Assembly: GCF_015694345.1 (NCBI RefSeq)
Contig: NZ_JADQDC010000017.1
Coordinates: forward strand, 1-64,000
DNA from: Novosphingobium jiangmenense
GTDB lineage: Bacteria; Pseudomonadota; Alphaproteobacteria; Sphingomonadales; Sphingomonadaceae
Length of the DNA: 64,000 nt
Reading direction: 5' to 3'
The position numbers and the translations under genes were made by a program. Of this stretch, positions 51,561 to 59,633 are shown one piece after another; the first letter of the stretch is position 1, and the number at the start of each line of letters is the position of its first letter. A model generated the notes under the pieces. That model was not told where the DNA came from and did not search any database. It saw only the letters and a program-made list of their open reading frames with translations.

Positions 51561-52645
51561 ACGCGATCACACTCGAACGTCCTGTGGCAGCGCCGGAGCG
51601 CGCGCCCAAGCCAGACGTGCACAAGATGGTGCAGCATGAAACCGTGCTGAGCCCGCGCTTTTACACCACCGACTTTGCCGCGCTCGATTCCATCGACGTC
51701 TCGCTGGTGCGCGAGGAGTGGGACGAACTGATGGCCGAAATGGTCAGCGATCCCAACAAGAAGCACTTCAAGCGCCAGGAAAGCTTTGCCGGGGTGATCG
51801 AGGGGCTGGAGCCCGAACTGAGGGCCGAGTTCATCGACTTTCTGGTAAGTTCGCTGACCTCGGAGTTTTCGGGCTGCATCCTCTATGCCGAGATGGCGCG
51901 GCGCACGAAGAACCCCGACATGAAGCTGCTGTTCAAGCTGCTGGCGCGCGATGAAAGCCGCCATGCCGGGTTCATCAATGAATCGTTGAAAGATGCGGGC
52001 ATCGGCATCGATCTGGGCTTCCTGACCAAGGCCAAGAAATACCATTACTTCAAGCCGAAGTTCATCTTCTACTCGGTCTACCTGTCCGAGAAGATCGGCT
52101 ATGCGCGCTATATCGCGATCTATCGCCAGCTGGCCGCGCACCCGGAACTGCGCTTCCATCCGATCTTCAACTGGTTCGAAAGCTGGTGCAACGACGAGTT
52201 CCGCCACGGCGAGGCCTTCGCGCTGCTGCTGCGCGCCGACCCCAAGCTGCTGACCGGCATGAACAAGCTGTGGGTGCGGTTCTTCCTGCTTGCGGTCTAT
52301 TCGACGATGTACGTTCGCGACCATGCACGCCCGGTGTTCCACAAGGCGCTCGGGCTCGATCCCGAGACCTACGACTACCGGGTGTTCGAGATCTGCACCG
52401 CGATCAGCCGTCAGGTCTTCCCGGTCGAGCTCGACACTGACGATCCGCGCTTCCGCCGCGCGATGAAGCGCCTGCTTGTGGCGAGCCAGAGGATCGATGC
52501 GGGCAAGAAGCGTGGTGGTCTTTCGGGCGCCCTGATGCGCGCATCAGGTGCGCTGGGCGCGGCTGCGAACTTCGCGCGGATGTATCTGCTGCGCCCCCGC
52601 CGCAACGAGCTGCCTGCCACCGTGCGGATGCAGCCCGCGTGGTAA
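51557..52645 (+). CDS. acsF: Aerobic Mg-protoporphyrin IX monomethyl ester cyclase
   Basis: A 362-residue di-iron oxygenase that forms ring E using O2. ETVLSPRFYTTDFAALD is the family N-terminus. Iron ligands are expected in CILYAEMARR, ARDESRHAGF and NDEFRHGEAFAL. No bchE is present in the window, which fits an aerobic lifestyle. The start overlaps the bciE-like gene by 4 bases and the end overlaps puhE by 7. Confidence 0.96.
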   Translation: MNAITLERPVAAPERAPKPDVHKMVQHETVLSPRFYTTDFAALDSIDVSLVREEWDELMAEMVSDPNKKHFKRQESFAGVIEGLEPELRAEFIDFLVSSLTSEFSGCILYAEMARRTKNPDMKLLFKLLARDESRHAGFINESLKDAGIGIDLGFLTKAKKYHYFKPKFIFYSVYLSEKIGYARYIAIYRQLAAHPELRFHPIFNWFESWCNDEFRHGEAFALLLRADPKLLTGMNKLWVRFFLLAVYSTMYVRDHARPVFHKALGLDPETYDYRVFEICTAISRQVFPVELDTDDPRFRRAMKRLLVASQRIDAGKKRGGLSGALMRASGALGAAANFARMYLLRPRRNELPATVRMQPAW

Positions 52646-53418
52646 GCTGGACCGGCCACGTCCTGCCGGTGATCGCCACGATCGTGGTCTGGTTCCTTGC
52701 GACCGGTCTGATCGCATGGGCGGACAACCGCGAACGCCGCACTTTCCCGCGCAGCCTGATGCTGGCGGGGATTGCGGGCGTTGGCGGGCTGGCGGTGGTG
52801 GCCTGGTCGATGAACAAGCCGACGCTGACAGGGGTCTATGCCGCGTTCGCCGGGGCGATCCTGATCTGGTCGTGGCACGAGATCACGTTCCTGACGGGGG
52901 CGATCACCGGGCCTCGTCGCGAGCCCTGCCCCGAGGGAGCGCAGGGGATCGAGCGCTTCTTCCATGCCGTCAGCGCGGTGGCTTGGCACGAGATTGCGCT
53001 GGCATTGAGCGCGATCGGGCTCATTTCCGTGAGCTGGAACGCGGCCAACCAGATTGGCGCGATGACCTTCACGCTACTCTTGGCGATGCGGCTTTCGACC
53101 AAGCTGGTGATCTTCTTCGGCGTGCCGAACATGAGCACCGAGATCTTCCCGCCGCACCTTGCCTACCTCAAGACCTACTTCGGCCCACGCCGCTTGGGGT
53201 TCGAACTTTTTCTAGCGATTGCAGCGACTTCCGCGCTTGCAGCGTGGCTCGGTTTGAGCGCGATCAATGCGCCCGAGGGCAGTGCCAGTGCATCAGGCGC
53301 CAGCCTGCTCTTCGCGCTCGCCGCTCTGGGCGCACTCGAACACCTGTTTCTGGCCCTGCCGATCCGCGACGGGGCACTGTGGGGGTGGGCACTGCCTACG
53401 CGCCGCCCCGCCAATTGA
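52639..53418 (+). CDS. puhE: Photosynthetic complex assembly protein PuhE (DUF3623)
   Basis: A 259-residue integral membrane protein with about seven hydrophobic segments. LIWSWHEITFLTGAITGPRR, FFHAVSAVAWHEIAL and FFGVPNMSTEIFPPHLAYLKTYF match the family. In Rhodobacter PuhE limits bacteriochlorophyll production. It begins with GTG 52639 inside acsF, and is the penultimate gene before hemA. Confidence 0.92.
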   Translation: MVSWTGHVLPVIATIVVWFLATGLIAWADNRERRTFPRSLMLAGIAGVGGLAVVAWSMNKPTLTGVYAAFAGAILIWSWHEITFLTGAITGPRREPCPEGAQGIERFFHAVSAVAWHEIALALSAIGLISVSWNAANQIGAMTFTLLLAMRLSTKLVIFFGVPNMSTEIFPPHLAYLKTYFGPRRLGFELFLAIAATSALAAWLGLSAINAPEGSASASGASLLFALAALGALEHLFLALPIRDGALWGWALPTRRPAN

Positions 53419-53465
53419 TGCGACAAGCCGTACTCTAACGAGAACACACGAAGAGGACCGACGAC

Positions 53466-54686
53466 ATGGATTACGAAGCCTACTTCCAGGGGGAACTGGA
53501 CGCGGTCCGGGGTGAAGGGCGCTATCGGATCTTTACCGAGATCGAGCGCAAGTGCGGCAACTTCCCGCACGCCACGCGCTATGTCGACGATCGGACCGAG
53601 CAGGTCACGGTGTGGTGCTCGAACGATTACCTTGGCATGGGCCAGCACCCGGCCGTGCTCGAAGCCATGCACAACACGCTCGACGAATGCGGTGCGGGCG
53701 CGGGCGGCACGCGCAACATTTCGGGCACGAACCATCACCACGTGCTGCTCGAACAGGAACTGGCCGACCTGCACGGCAAGGAAGCGGCGTTGCTGTTCAC
53801 CTCGGGCTATGTCTCGAACTGGGCGGGCCTCGGCACCCTTGCCGCGAAGATCCCGGGCTGCGTGGTGTTCTCGGACGCGCTCAACCACGCCTCGATGATC
53901 GAGGGCATCCGCCATTCGCGCGCAACCTGCCGGGTATGGCGGCACAACGACGTGGCCCATCTCGACGAACTGCTGTCCGAATATGGTCCCGACGTGCCCA
54001 AGCTGGTGGCGTTCGAGAGCGTCTATTCGATGGACGGCGACATCGGCCCGATCGCCGAAATCCTCGACGTCTGCGAAAAACACGGCGCCATGAGCTACAT
54101 CGACGAAGTTCACGCGGTGGGCCTCTACGGTCCGCGCGGCGGCGGCGTCGCCGAACGCGAAGGCCTGATGGACCGCATCACCGTGATAGAAGGCACGCTG
54201 GGCAAGGCGTTCGGCGTGATGGGCGGCTATATCGCCGCATCCGAAGCGCTGTGCGACTTCATCCGCACATTCGCCAGCGGGTTCATCTTCACGACCGCTC
54301 TGCCGCCCGCCCTCGCTGCGGGCGCCGCTGCCAGCATCCGTCACCTCAAAGCGAGCGAGATGGAGCGGGCGCGGCACAAGGAGCGCGTGGCGACGGTGCG
54401 CCGCCGGCTTGACGCGATCGGCATTCCGCACCTGCCCAATCCTAGCCACATCATCCCGGTGATGGTGGGCGACCCGCACAAGTGCAAGCGCATCAGCGAC
54501 TGGCTGATGGACAACCACGGCATCTACGTGCAGCCGATCAACTACCCGACCGTGCCGCGCGGCACCGAACGCCTGCGCATCACGCCATCGCCGGTGCACA
54601 GCGATGGCGACGTCGACAAGCTGATCCATGCGCTGAGCGACATCTGGTCGCAGTGCGAACTGGCGCGTCGTTCGGCTGCAGCCTGA
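53466..54686 (+). CDS. hemA: 5-aminolevulinate synthase
   Basis: A 406-residue PLP enzyme that condenses glycine and succinyl-CoA to ALA, entry to tetrapyrrole synthesis. The PLP Lys is K247 in EGTLGKAFG; IDEVHAVGLYG and WCSNDYLGMG are family blocks. GAAGAGGAC lies before ATG 53466. Placement at the end of the photosynthesis operon suggests a photosynthesis-linked isozyme; a second copy elsewhere cannot be judged here. It is followed by a bidirectional terminator. Confidence 0.96.
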   Translation: MDYEAYFQGELDAVRGEGRYRIFTEIERKCGNFPHATRYVDDRTEQVTVWCSNDYLGMGQHPAVLEAMHNTLDECGAGAGGTRNISGTNHHHVLLEQELADLHGKEAALLFTSGYVSNWAGLGTLAAKIPGCVVFSDALNHASMIEGIRHSRATCRVWRHNDVAHLDELLSEYGPDVPKLVAFESVYSMDGDIGPIAEILDVCEKHGAMSYIDEVHAVGLYGPRGGGVAEREGLMDRITVIEGTLGKAFGVMGGYIAASEALCDFIRTFASGFIFTTALPPALAAGAAASIRHLKASEMERARHKERVATVRRRLDAIGIPHLPNPSHIIPVMVGDPHKCKRISDWLMDNHGIYVQPINYPTVPRGTERLRITPSPVHSDGDVDKLIHALSDIWSQCELARRSAAA

Positions 54687-54698
54687 CCTGCGAACATC

Positions 54699-54740
54699 AA
54701 AAAAGGGGCGCGGACTTCAACGGTCCACGCCCCTTTTTTT
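54699..54740. terminator. Bidirectional terminator between hemA and the cytochrome c gene
   Basis: A-tract plus GGGGCG stem on the left pairs with CGCCCC plus T-tract on the right (AAAAAAGGGGCG with CGCCCCTTTTTT, and GGAC/GTCC inside). T-runs are present on both strands, so it can end hemA rightward and the cytochrome gene leftward. Confidence 0.85.
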
Positions 54741-54765
54741 GCAGTGACCGATCAGGCCGCCAGGC

Positions 54766-55284
54766 TCAGTTTGGCGCCTTGAGGTAGGCGATCACGTCTG
54801 CACGGTCCTGTGCCTTGGGCAGACCGGCGAACGACATCTTGGTGCCCGGCACCACGCGCTGCGGCTTTTCGAGGTACTGGAACAGCTTTTCGGCAGTCCA
54901 GGTAATGCCGCTGTTCTTGTTTGCGGCAGAATAGCTGTAGCCCGCTTCCGAACCGGCCTTGCGGCCGACGACGCCAGCGAGCGACGGACCGATCATGTTC
55001 TTGCCGGCCTCGATGGCATGGCAAGCCTTGCACTGCGTGAAGATGGTCTTGCCATGCGCCGCATCGCCGGTGAGCGAGGCCAGCGTGGCACCATCGAGCG
55101 TATCGGTTGAATCGGCCGTCGGAGCGGCAGCACTTGCGGTTGGCGCGGGCGCCGCAGCCGCAGTGGTCTCGGCGGGCTTTGCCGCAGAATCGGCCGCGGT
55201 CTTGTCAGCACTGCCCCCGCCACCGCAAGACGCGAGGAGCAGGGTCGCCGAGGTAAGCGCAAGATATTGAAAAGCTTGCTTCAT
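54766..55284 (-). CDS. Membrane-anchored (lipoprotein) class I cytochrome c
   Basis: A 172-residue lipoprotein cytochrome. The signal ends LLLASC, with lipid Cys at residue 20, then an Ala/Pro/Thr-rich tether of about 45 residues, then a c2-like heme domain with CKACH at 85-89 and a probable axial Met at about 150 (GTKMSFAGL). ATG 55284 has AAGGGTGG six bases upstream; an ATG at 55290 is too close to it. It converges on hemA at the edge of the photosynthesis cluster and may donate electrons to PufC or an oxidase; that partner is inferred. Confidence 0.85.
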   Translation of the reverse strand: MKQAFQYLALTSATLLLASCGGGGSADKTAADSAAKPAETTAAAAPAPTASAAAPTADSTDTLDGATLASLTGDAAHGKTIFTQCKACHAIEAGKNMIGPSLAGVVGRKAGSEAGYSYSAANKNSGITWTAEKLFQYLEKPQRVVPGTKMSFAGLPKAQDRADVIAYLKAPN

Positions 55285-55471
55285 ATGCATCCACCCTTGT
55301 TCCGTATCGAAGCGCATCTGGATCGAACGGTGGGAGAGTAAAACACGGCATCCACGTGCGTGCAACACGGCATTTCGGGCTGAAACCAAGCCGGAAGAGC
55401 GGTCGGAAACGGGGAACCGGCCAGCCATTCGCAATGGTTGCCAACGGCCCGCCAGAGTCTATCCATGTCGC

Positions 55472-56386
55472 ATGGCCAAAGGCGTGTTCATCCACCGATC
55501 GGATTCGATTTACGATGACAGTCCTGCCGAGCGTTACCAGTTTCCCAAGCAGTATCTGCGCCGTGCCAGCGAATGTATCGGTGACTGGGTCATCTATCTC
55601 GAACCGTCGAAGATACGTTCCAGCCGTGGTTACTTTGCGGCGGCAAAGATCGAGCGCATCGTTCCCGATCCCTCATTCGCCGGGATGTATCTGGCGCTGA
55701 TAGAGCCAGGAACGTATCTCGATTTTCCCAATCCGGTTCCTTTCAATGGCGCGTCGGGGATCGTGGAGCGAGGCGTGCTCAACGATGGCGGCAAGATTTC
55801 CGGACGGGCGCAATCGGCAGTTCGCCCACTGTCGATCCAGGATTTCAACCGGATAGTCGATTTGGGCCTGGCAGAGAGCGCCGACTTTCTTCCGCGTACC
55901 GGCGATGCGGACATGGCAACCATTCGGCGCGAGGGCCGGCTGCAGGATACGCAAGTGCCGTTCCAGCATGAGGTCGAGCGTGACAGGATCGACTATCTCG
56001 GCTCACGAGCAGTCAGAGACCGGATGTTCCGGCGGCGTATTCTCGCGGCCTACGACTCGCGGTGCGCAATAACGGGCCTGAGGCTGATAAACGGCGGCGG
56101 TCGTGCCGAAGTGGAGGCAGCGCACATCCGACCTGTCGAGCACGGCGGCCCCGACATTGCCTCAAATGGCCTTGCGCTTTCTGGAACAGTGCACTGGATG
56201 TTCGATCGCGGCTTGGTGAGCTTGACGGACGATCTGGAAATCCTGGTGAGCCGTCAGGCCAACGACCCCGACAGCATCCGATCCCTGATCAATCGCAGCG
56301 GCCATGCACTACCACCGATCCGCCCACTGGACCGGCCACATCCGGCCTTCCTCGCATGGCATCGGCAACACTGCTTCAAGGCGTGA
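55472..56386 (+). CDS. HNH endonuclease domain protein
   Basis: A 304-residue protein with a C-terminal HNH domain of the type fused to restriction-like proteins: CAITGLRLINGG, then EAAHIRPVEHGGPD, SNGLALSGTVHWMFDRGLVSL, carrying the His-Asn-His triad. The N-terminal two-thirds (RASECIGDWVIYLEPSKI, VPDPSFAGMYLALIEPGTYLDFP) resembles a small beta domain that in related proteins may read modified bases, but I cannot name it. No methylase or other defence gene lies beside it. Confidence 0.75.
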   Translation: MAKGVFIHRSDSIYDDSPAERYQFPKQYLRRASECIGDWVIYLEPSKIRSSRGYFAAAKIERIVPDPSFAGMYLALIEPGTYLDFPNPVPFNGASGIVERGVLNDGGKISGRAQSAVRPLSIQDFNRIVDLGLAESADFLPRTGDADMATIRREGRLQDTQVPFQHEVERDRIDYLGSRAVRDRMFRRRILAAYDSRCAITGLRLINGGGRAEVEAAHIRPVEHGGPDIASNGLALSGTVHWMFDRGLVSLTDDLEILVSRQANDPDSIRSLINRSGHALPPIRPLDRPHPAFLAWHRQHCFKA

Positions 56387-56421
56387 AGCAATAGCCGAAT
56401 ACTGTGATGTTCGAGAGAGAA

Positions 56422-56497
56422 TGGTGCCGCTTACGTGACTCGAACACGTGACCCCATCATTACGAATGATGTGCTCTACCAACTGAGCTAAAGCGGC
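56422..56497 (-). tRNA. tRNA-Thr (anticodon CGT)
   Basis: Read leftward, GCCGCTT pairs with AAGCGGC in the acceptor stem, the D-arm is GCTCAGTTGGTAGAGC, the anticodon stem CATCA/TGATG encloses TTCGTAA (anticodon CGT at 56462-56464), and the T-arm ACGTG-TTCGAGT-CACGT is complete. A discriminator A and encoded CCA end the gene at 56422. Confidence 0.95.
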
Positions 56498-56576
56498 GTG
56501 CCTCTTGGGCAGGGGCGCCGTTTAGCCAGCAGTGGGGGGCGAGGCAACCCTTTTTCGGTGCGTGGGGAGCAATGTT

Positions 56577-57857
56577 TCAGGGAGCGATCCCGGTGCTCCA
56601 ATCGCTCACGGCCGAGACCATGGCATTGGCGATCAGCGCAACGTCATCTTCGTCGGCAATCAAGGGCGGCGTGGTGTAAAGAATGTCGCGGAAGGGGCGG
56701 AGCCAGACGCCATTGGCGATGCAACTGGCCGAGAGCAGATCAGCTGGTGCGGGGCGATCGAGCTGGATAACGCCGATGGCGCCGCGCACCCGGACGTCCT
56801 TCACGCCGGGCAACCCGCGAGCAGGCTCGAGCAGCGTGCGGAGTTGCGCGCCGATCGCCTGGGTCTGGGCCAGACGCGGCTCGCTTTCGAACAGGTCGAG
56901 CGAGGCGTTGGCCGCCGCGCAGCCCATGGCGTTGCCCATGTAGGTGGGCCCATGCATCAGCGCATGCATCGGATCGTCGGACAGGAAACCTTCATGGATC
57001 CGCCGCGAGGCGATGGTAGCGGCAAGTGGCAGCGTGCCTCCGGTAAGAGCCTTCGAAAGGGTGACGATGTCGGGTTGCACGCCGGCGATCTGGCAGGCGA
57101 ACATGGCATCGCCCAAGCGACCGAGGCCGACGAAGATTTCATCGAAAATGAGCAGGAGATCGTGGGCATCGGCCAGTCGCCGCAGCGCCTGCAGCGTGAA
57201 GGGATCGTGGAACACCATGCCCCCCGCGCCCTGCACCAGCGGCTCGACGACGATGCCGGCGAGGCCCGTGCCATGCTGTTCGAGCAGCCGGGAAAGCGCG
57301 GCTTCATCCTCGGCCGTGCGCGGCAGGTCGACCACGATCTGTTCGAGCAGTGCGCCCTTGAACAGGCTGTGCATGCCCTCGTCGGGGTCGCACACGCTCA
57401 TCGTCGCGAACGTGTCGCCGTGGTAACCGCCGCGGAAGCAGAGGAACTTTACCCGGCGCTGGCCAAGGTTCAGCCAGAATTGCGCGGCCATCTTCATCGC
57501 GACTTCGACTGCAACCGATCCGGAATCGCTGAAAAAGACGTGGTCGAGATCGCCCGGCAGCAAGCCGGCCAGCCGCCGGGCCAAGGTATAGGCCTGTTCG
57601 TGCGCAAGGCCACCGAGCATCACGTGCGGCAGGGTTTCGAGTTGGCGGGCGACGGCCTGCTCTATGTGCGGATGGCGGTAGCCGTGAACGCAGGCCCACC
57701 AGCTGGAGATGCCGTCGACCAGTTCACGGCCATCGGTCAGCGTCAGCCGGGTGCCGCGCGCGGATGCCACCGGCAGCGGGGGCCGCACCGTTTTCATCTG
57801 AGTATAGGGCAGCCAGACGTGCTCGCGGCCCTTGGTGTACCACTCGGGTGCGGTCAT
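56577..57857 (-). CDS. bioA: Adenosylmethionine-8-amino-7-oxononanoate aminotransferase
   Basis: A 426-residue class III PLP aminotransferase of biotin synthesis (KAPA to DAPA, with SAM as amino donor). VWLPYTQMKT, DGISSWWACVHGYRHP, FSDSGSVAVEVAMKMA and the PLP Lys in VTLSKALTGG identify BioA; GPTYMGNAMGCA is also typical. ATG 57857 fits the family N-terminus. It lies 20 bases downstream of the RNA-ligase-like gene. Confidence 0.95.
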   Translation of the reverse strand: MTAPEWYTKGREHVWLPYTQMKTVRPPLPVASARGTRLTLTDGRELVDGISSWWACVHGYRHPHIEQAVARQLETLPHVMLGGLAHEQAYTLARRLAGLLPGDLDHVFFSDSGSVAVEVAMKMAAQFWLNLGQRRVKFLCFRGGYHGDTFATMSVCDPDEGMHSLFKGALLEQIVVDLPRTAEDEAALSRLLEQHGTGLAGIVVEPLVQGAGGMVFHDPFTLQALRRLADAHDLLLIFDEIFVGLGRLGDAMFACQIAGVQPDIVTLSKALTGGTLPLAATIASRRIHEGFLSDDPMHALMHGPTYMGNAMGCAAANASLDLFESEPRLAQTQAIGAQLRTLLEPARGLPGVKDVRVRGAIGVIQLDRPAPADLLSASCIANGVWLRPFRDILYTTPPLIADEDDVALIANAMVSAVSDWSTGIAP

Positions 57858-57877
57858 CGCTGTGCTGTCCTCGATCG

Positions 57878-58489
57878 TCAGGCCTTGCGGCGGGGAGATG
57901 CCCGGAACGACCATCGGCCCAGGCTCTCCCACGGGCCGCCGAGATAGCGATGGAGCGCAATTCCTGCAAAGGCAAAGCGGCGACCGCGCAGGTCTGCTGC
58001 CAGAGCGTCCTGCAAGGCACGGGCTGCGGGGCGCGCAACCTTGTTCTGGATGGTCACGTGGAGACGCGGCGCCTGCTGGTCCTGCGCGCTGAGCATGCCA
58101 TGGAAATGCTCGGCAATTTCGCTGTACAGGGCCAGCATCTCGGGACATTCGATGCGCAGCGCAGTGCCGCTTCCGAGGTCCATCACGCCGGACAGTGTCG
58201 CTTCAAGCGGTGGCGTCATCGCAGCAAGGCGAGAAAGGCGTTCGCGCACCTCGTCCTCAAGTCGCCCGGGAAGCGCATGAAAGAGGGTGACGTGGGCAGA
58301 AAGCTGATTGCGTTCAGGCGGATAGTGTTCGCGGCGGAGGCGATCTGCCCAGGCCTGAAGGTCAGGCGGCAGCAGCGCGGTCACGATCAGCGGGGGGAGG
58401 CCGGAGGGAAGCGTCACGCCATCTGCCTGCGCAGTATCCTGCCCGAATTCAAGCGAAACAGGGAAAGCGGGAACATTCGGCAAAGCCAT
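57878..58489 (-). CDS. 2'-5' RNA ligase / cyclic phosphodiesterase family protein
   Basis: A 203-residue protein of the 2H phosphoesterase superfamily. The two HxT motifs are HVTLFHALP and HVTIQNKV, about 85 residues apart, with the conserved LIVTALLPPDLQAWADRLRREHYPPER opening. The substrate is unknown. The start is uncertain: ATG 58489 gives a family-sized protein, while ATG 58570 would include 27 unusual residues encoded across an inverted repeat at 58542-58559. Its neighbour mltG ends about 155 bases upstream. Confidence 0.75.
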   Translation of the reverse strand: MALPNVPAFPVSLEFGQDTAQADGVTLPSGLPPLIVTALLPPDLQAWADRLRREHYPPERNQLSAHVTLFHALPGRLEDEVRERLSRLAAMTPPLEATLSGVMDLGSGTALRIECPEMLALYSEIAEHFHGMLSAQDQQAPRLHVTIQNKVARPAARALQDALAADLRGRRFAFAGIALHRYLGGPWESLGRWSFRASPRRKA

Positions 58490-58644
58490 GGCAGCGGCAT
58501 GCGTCCACTGTCCGGCACAGCCGGAATGTTCCCCGGATACCGGAGGAGCAAGCTCCTCCCGTGCCTCCATGGTAAAGCCTAGGCGCGAAGAATCGATAAT
58601 GGAAGAAGGTGTCCAGCACGGCTGACACCACCGCGCTGGCGGCG

Positions 58645-59622
58645 CTAGAGTTCGCCGCGCGCCTTTCGGAGGGCGAACCATTTGGCAACATTGGCATTAT
58701 GCTGCTGCAACGTGTCGGCAAAGACGTGCCCGCCGGTGCCGTCAGCCACCATGAATAAAGCATCCGTTTCGGCGGGATCGAGCACGGCGGCGATCGAATC
58801 ACGGCCCGGATTGGTGATTGGCCCTGCTGGCAGGCCGACCATCGTGTAAGTATTGTAGCCGTTGACCGCCTGGATTTCGGATTGGCGGATGCGGCGGCCC
58901 AGCGGCTTGCCCTTGGTGATCGGGTAGATGATCGTCGGATCTGCCTGGAGCAGCATGCCCTTGCGCAACCGGTTGGAATAGAGACCGGCGACCATGCGCC
59001 GCTCCTCGGGCTTGCCGGTTTCCTTCTCGACGATCGAGGCAAGGATAAGCGCTTCCTGCGGAGTCTTGGCGACAGTGCGGGGACTGCGCTTGGCCCAGAG
59101 TTCGGCGAGAGTCTTGTCCATCGCCGCTTGCATGCGCTTCAGTACCGCCGCGCGCGGCTCGCCCTTCTGCCAATCATAGCTGTCGGGCAGGACGGAACCT
59201 TCCTCGGGAGCCGAAATCGCGCCGGTAAGGTCCTTGTTGGCTGACAAACGCTCGGCCACGAGGATCGAGGGCATACCTTCGGGGATGGTGATCAGACGGC
59301 GGATGACCTTGTCGCCCTTGAGGATTTCAAGGACCGTCGCCTCACTGGCGCCCTTCGGAATCAGGAACGAGCCCGCCTTGATGTCGGTGCCGCCGCCCAG
59401 CAGCTTCGCGCGCAGCTTGAACAGCGTGGCCGAACCGATCGCGCCCTCAGCCTGCAGGTCATCGGCGAGCAGGCTCAGGCCTTCACCCTCGCCGACATCG
59501 AATTCGAGCTGCTTTTCGAGCGGGCCGGACGCATACCAGCCGCCGACCAGCCACGCGGCGGCGGCCAGCAGGACGAAGGCTGCCGCGAGCAGCGGCAGCC
59601 CTGATCGACGACGGCGGGCCAT
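58645..59622 (-). CDS. mltG: Endolytic murein transglycosylase MltG
   Basis: A 325-residue inner-membrane enzyme that cuts nascent glycan strands and sets their length. One N-terminal helix (LPLLAAAFVLLAAAAWLVGG) precedes a LysM-like part and the YceG domain with the catalytic Glu in ASIVEKET (about 199-202), ADPTIIYPI and VNGYNTYTMVGLPAGPITNPG. It lies 11 bases after fabF. Confidence 0.94.
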   Translation of the reverse strand: MARRRRSGLPLLAAAFVLLAAAAWLVGGWYASGPLEKQLEFDVGEGEGLSLLADDLQAEGAIGSATLFKLRAKLLGGGTDIKAGSFLIPKGASEATVLEILKGDKVIRRLITIPEGMPSILVAERLSANKDLTGAISAPEEGSVLPDSYDWQKGEPRAAVLKRMQAAMDKTLAELWAKRSPRTVAKTPQEALILASIVEKETGKPEERRMVAGLYSNRLRKGMLLQADPTIIYPITKGKPLGRRIRQSEIQAVNGYNTYTMVGLPAGPITNPGRDSIAAVLDPAETDALFMVADGTGGHVFADTLQQHNANVAKWFALRKARGEL

Positions 59623-59633
59623 CGCTTGCGTCC

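Noticed and set aside
58542..58559. Perfect inverted repeat GGAGGAGC-AA-GCTCCTCC as a terminator for mltG
   Set aside because: The loop is only 2-4 bases and no T-run follows on the minus strand; it may be part of the RNA-ligase gene leader.
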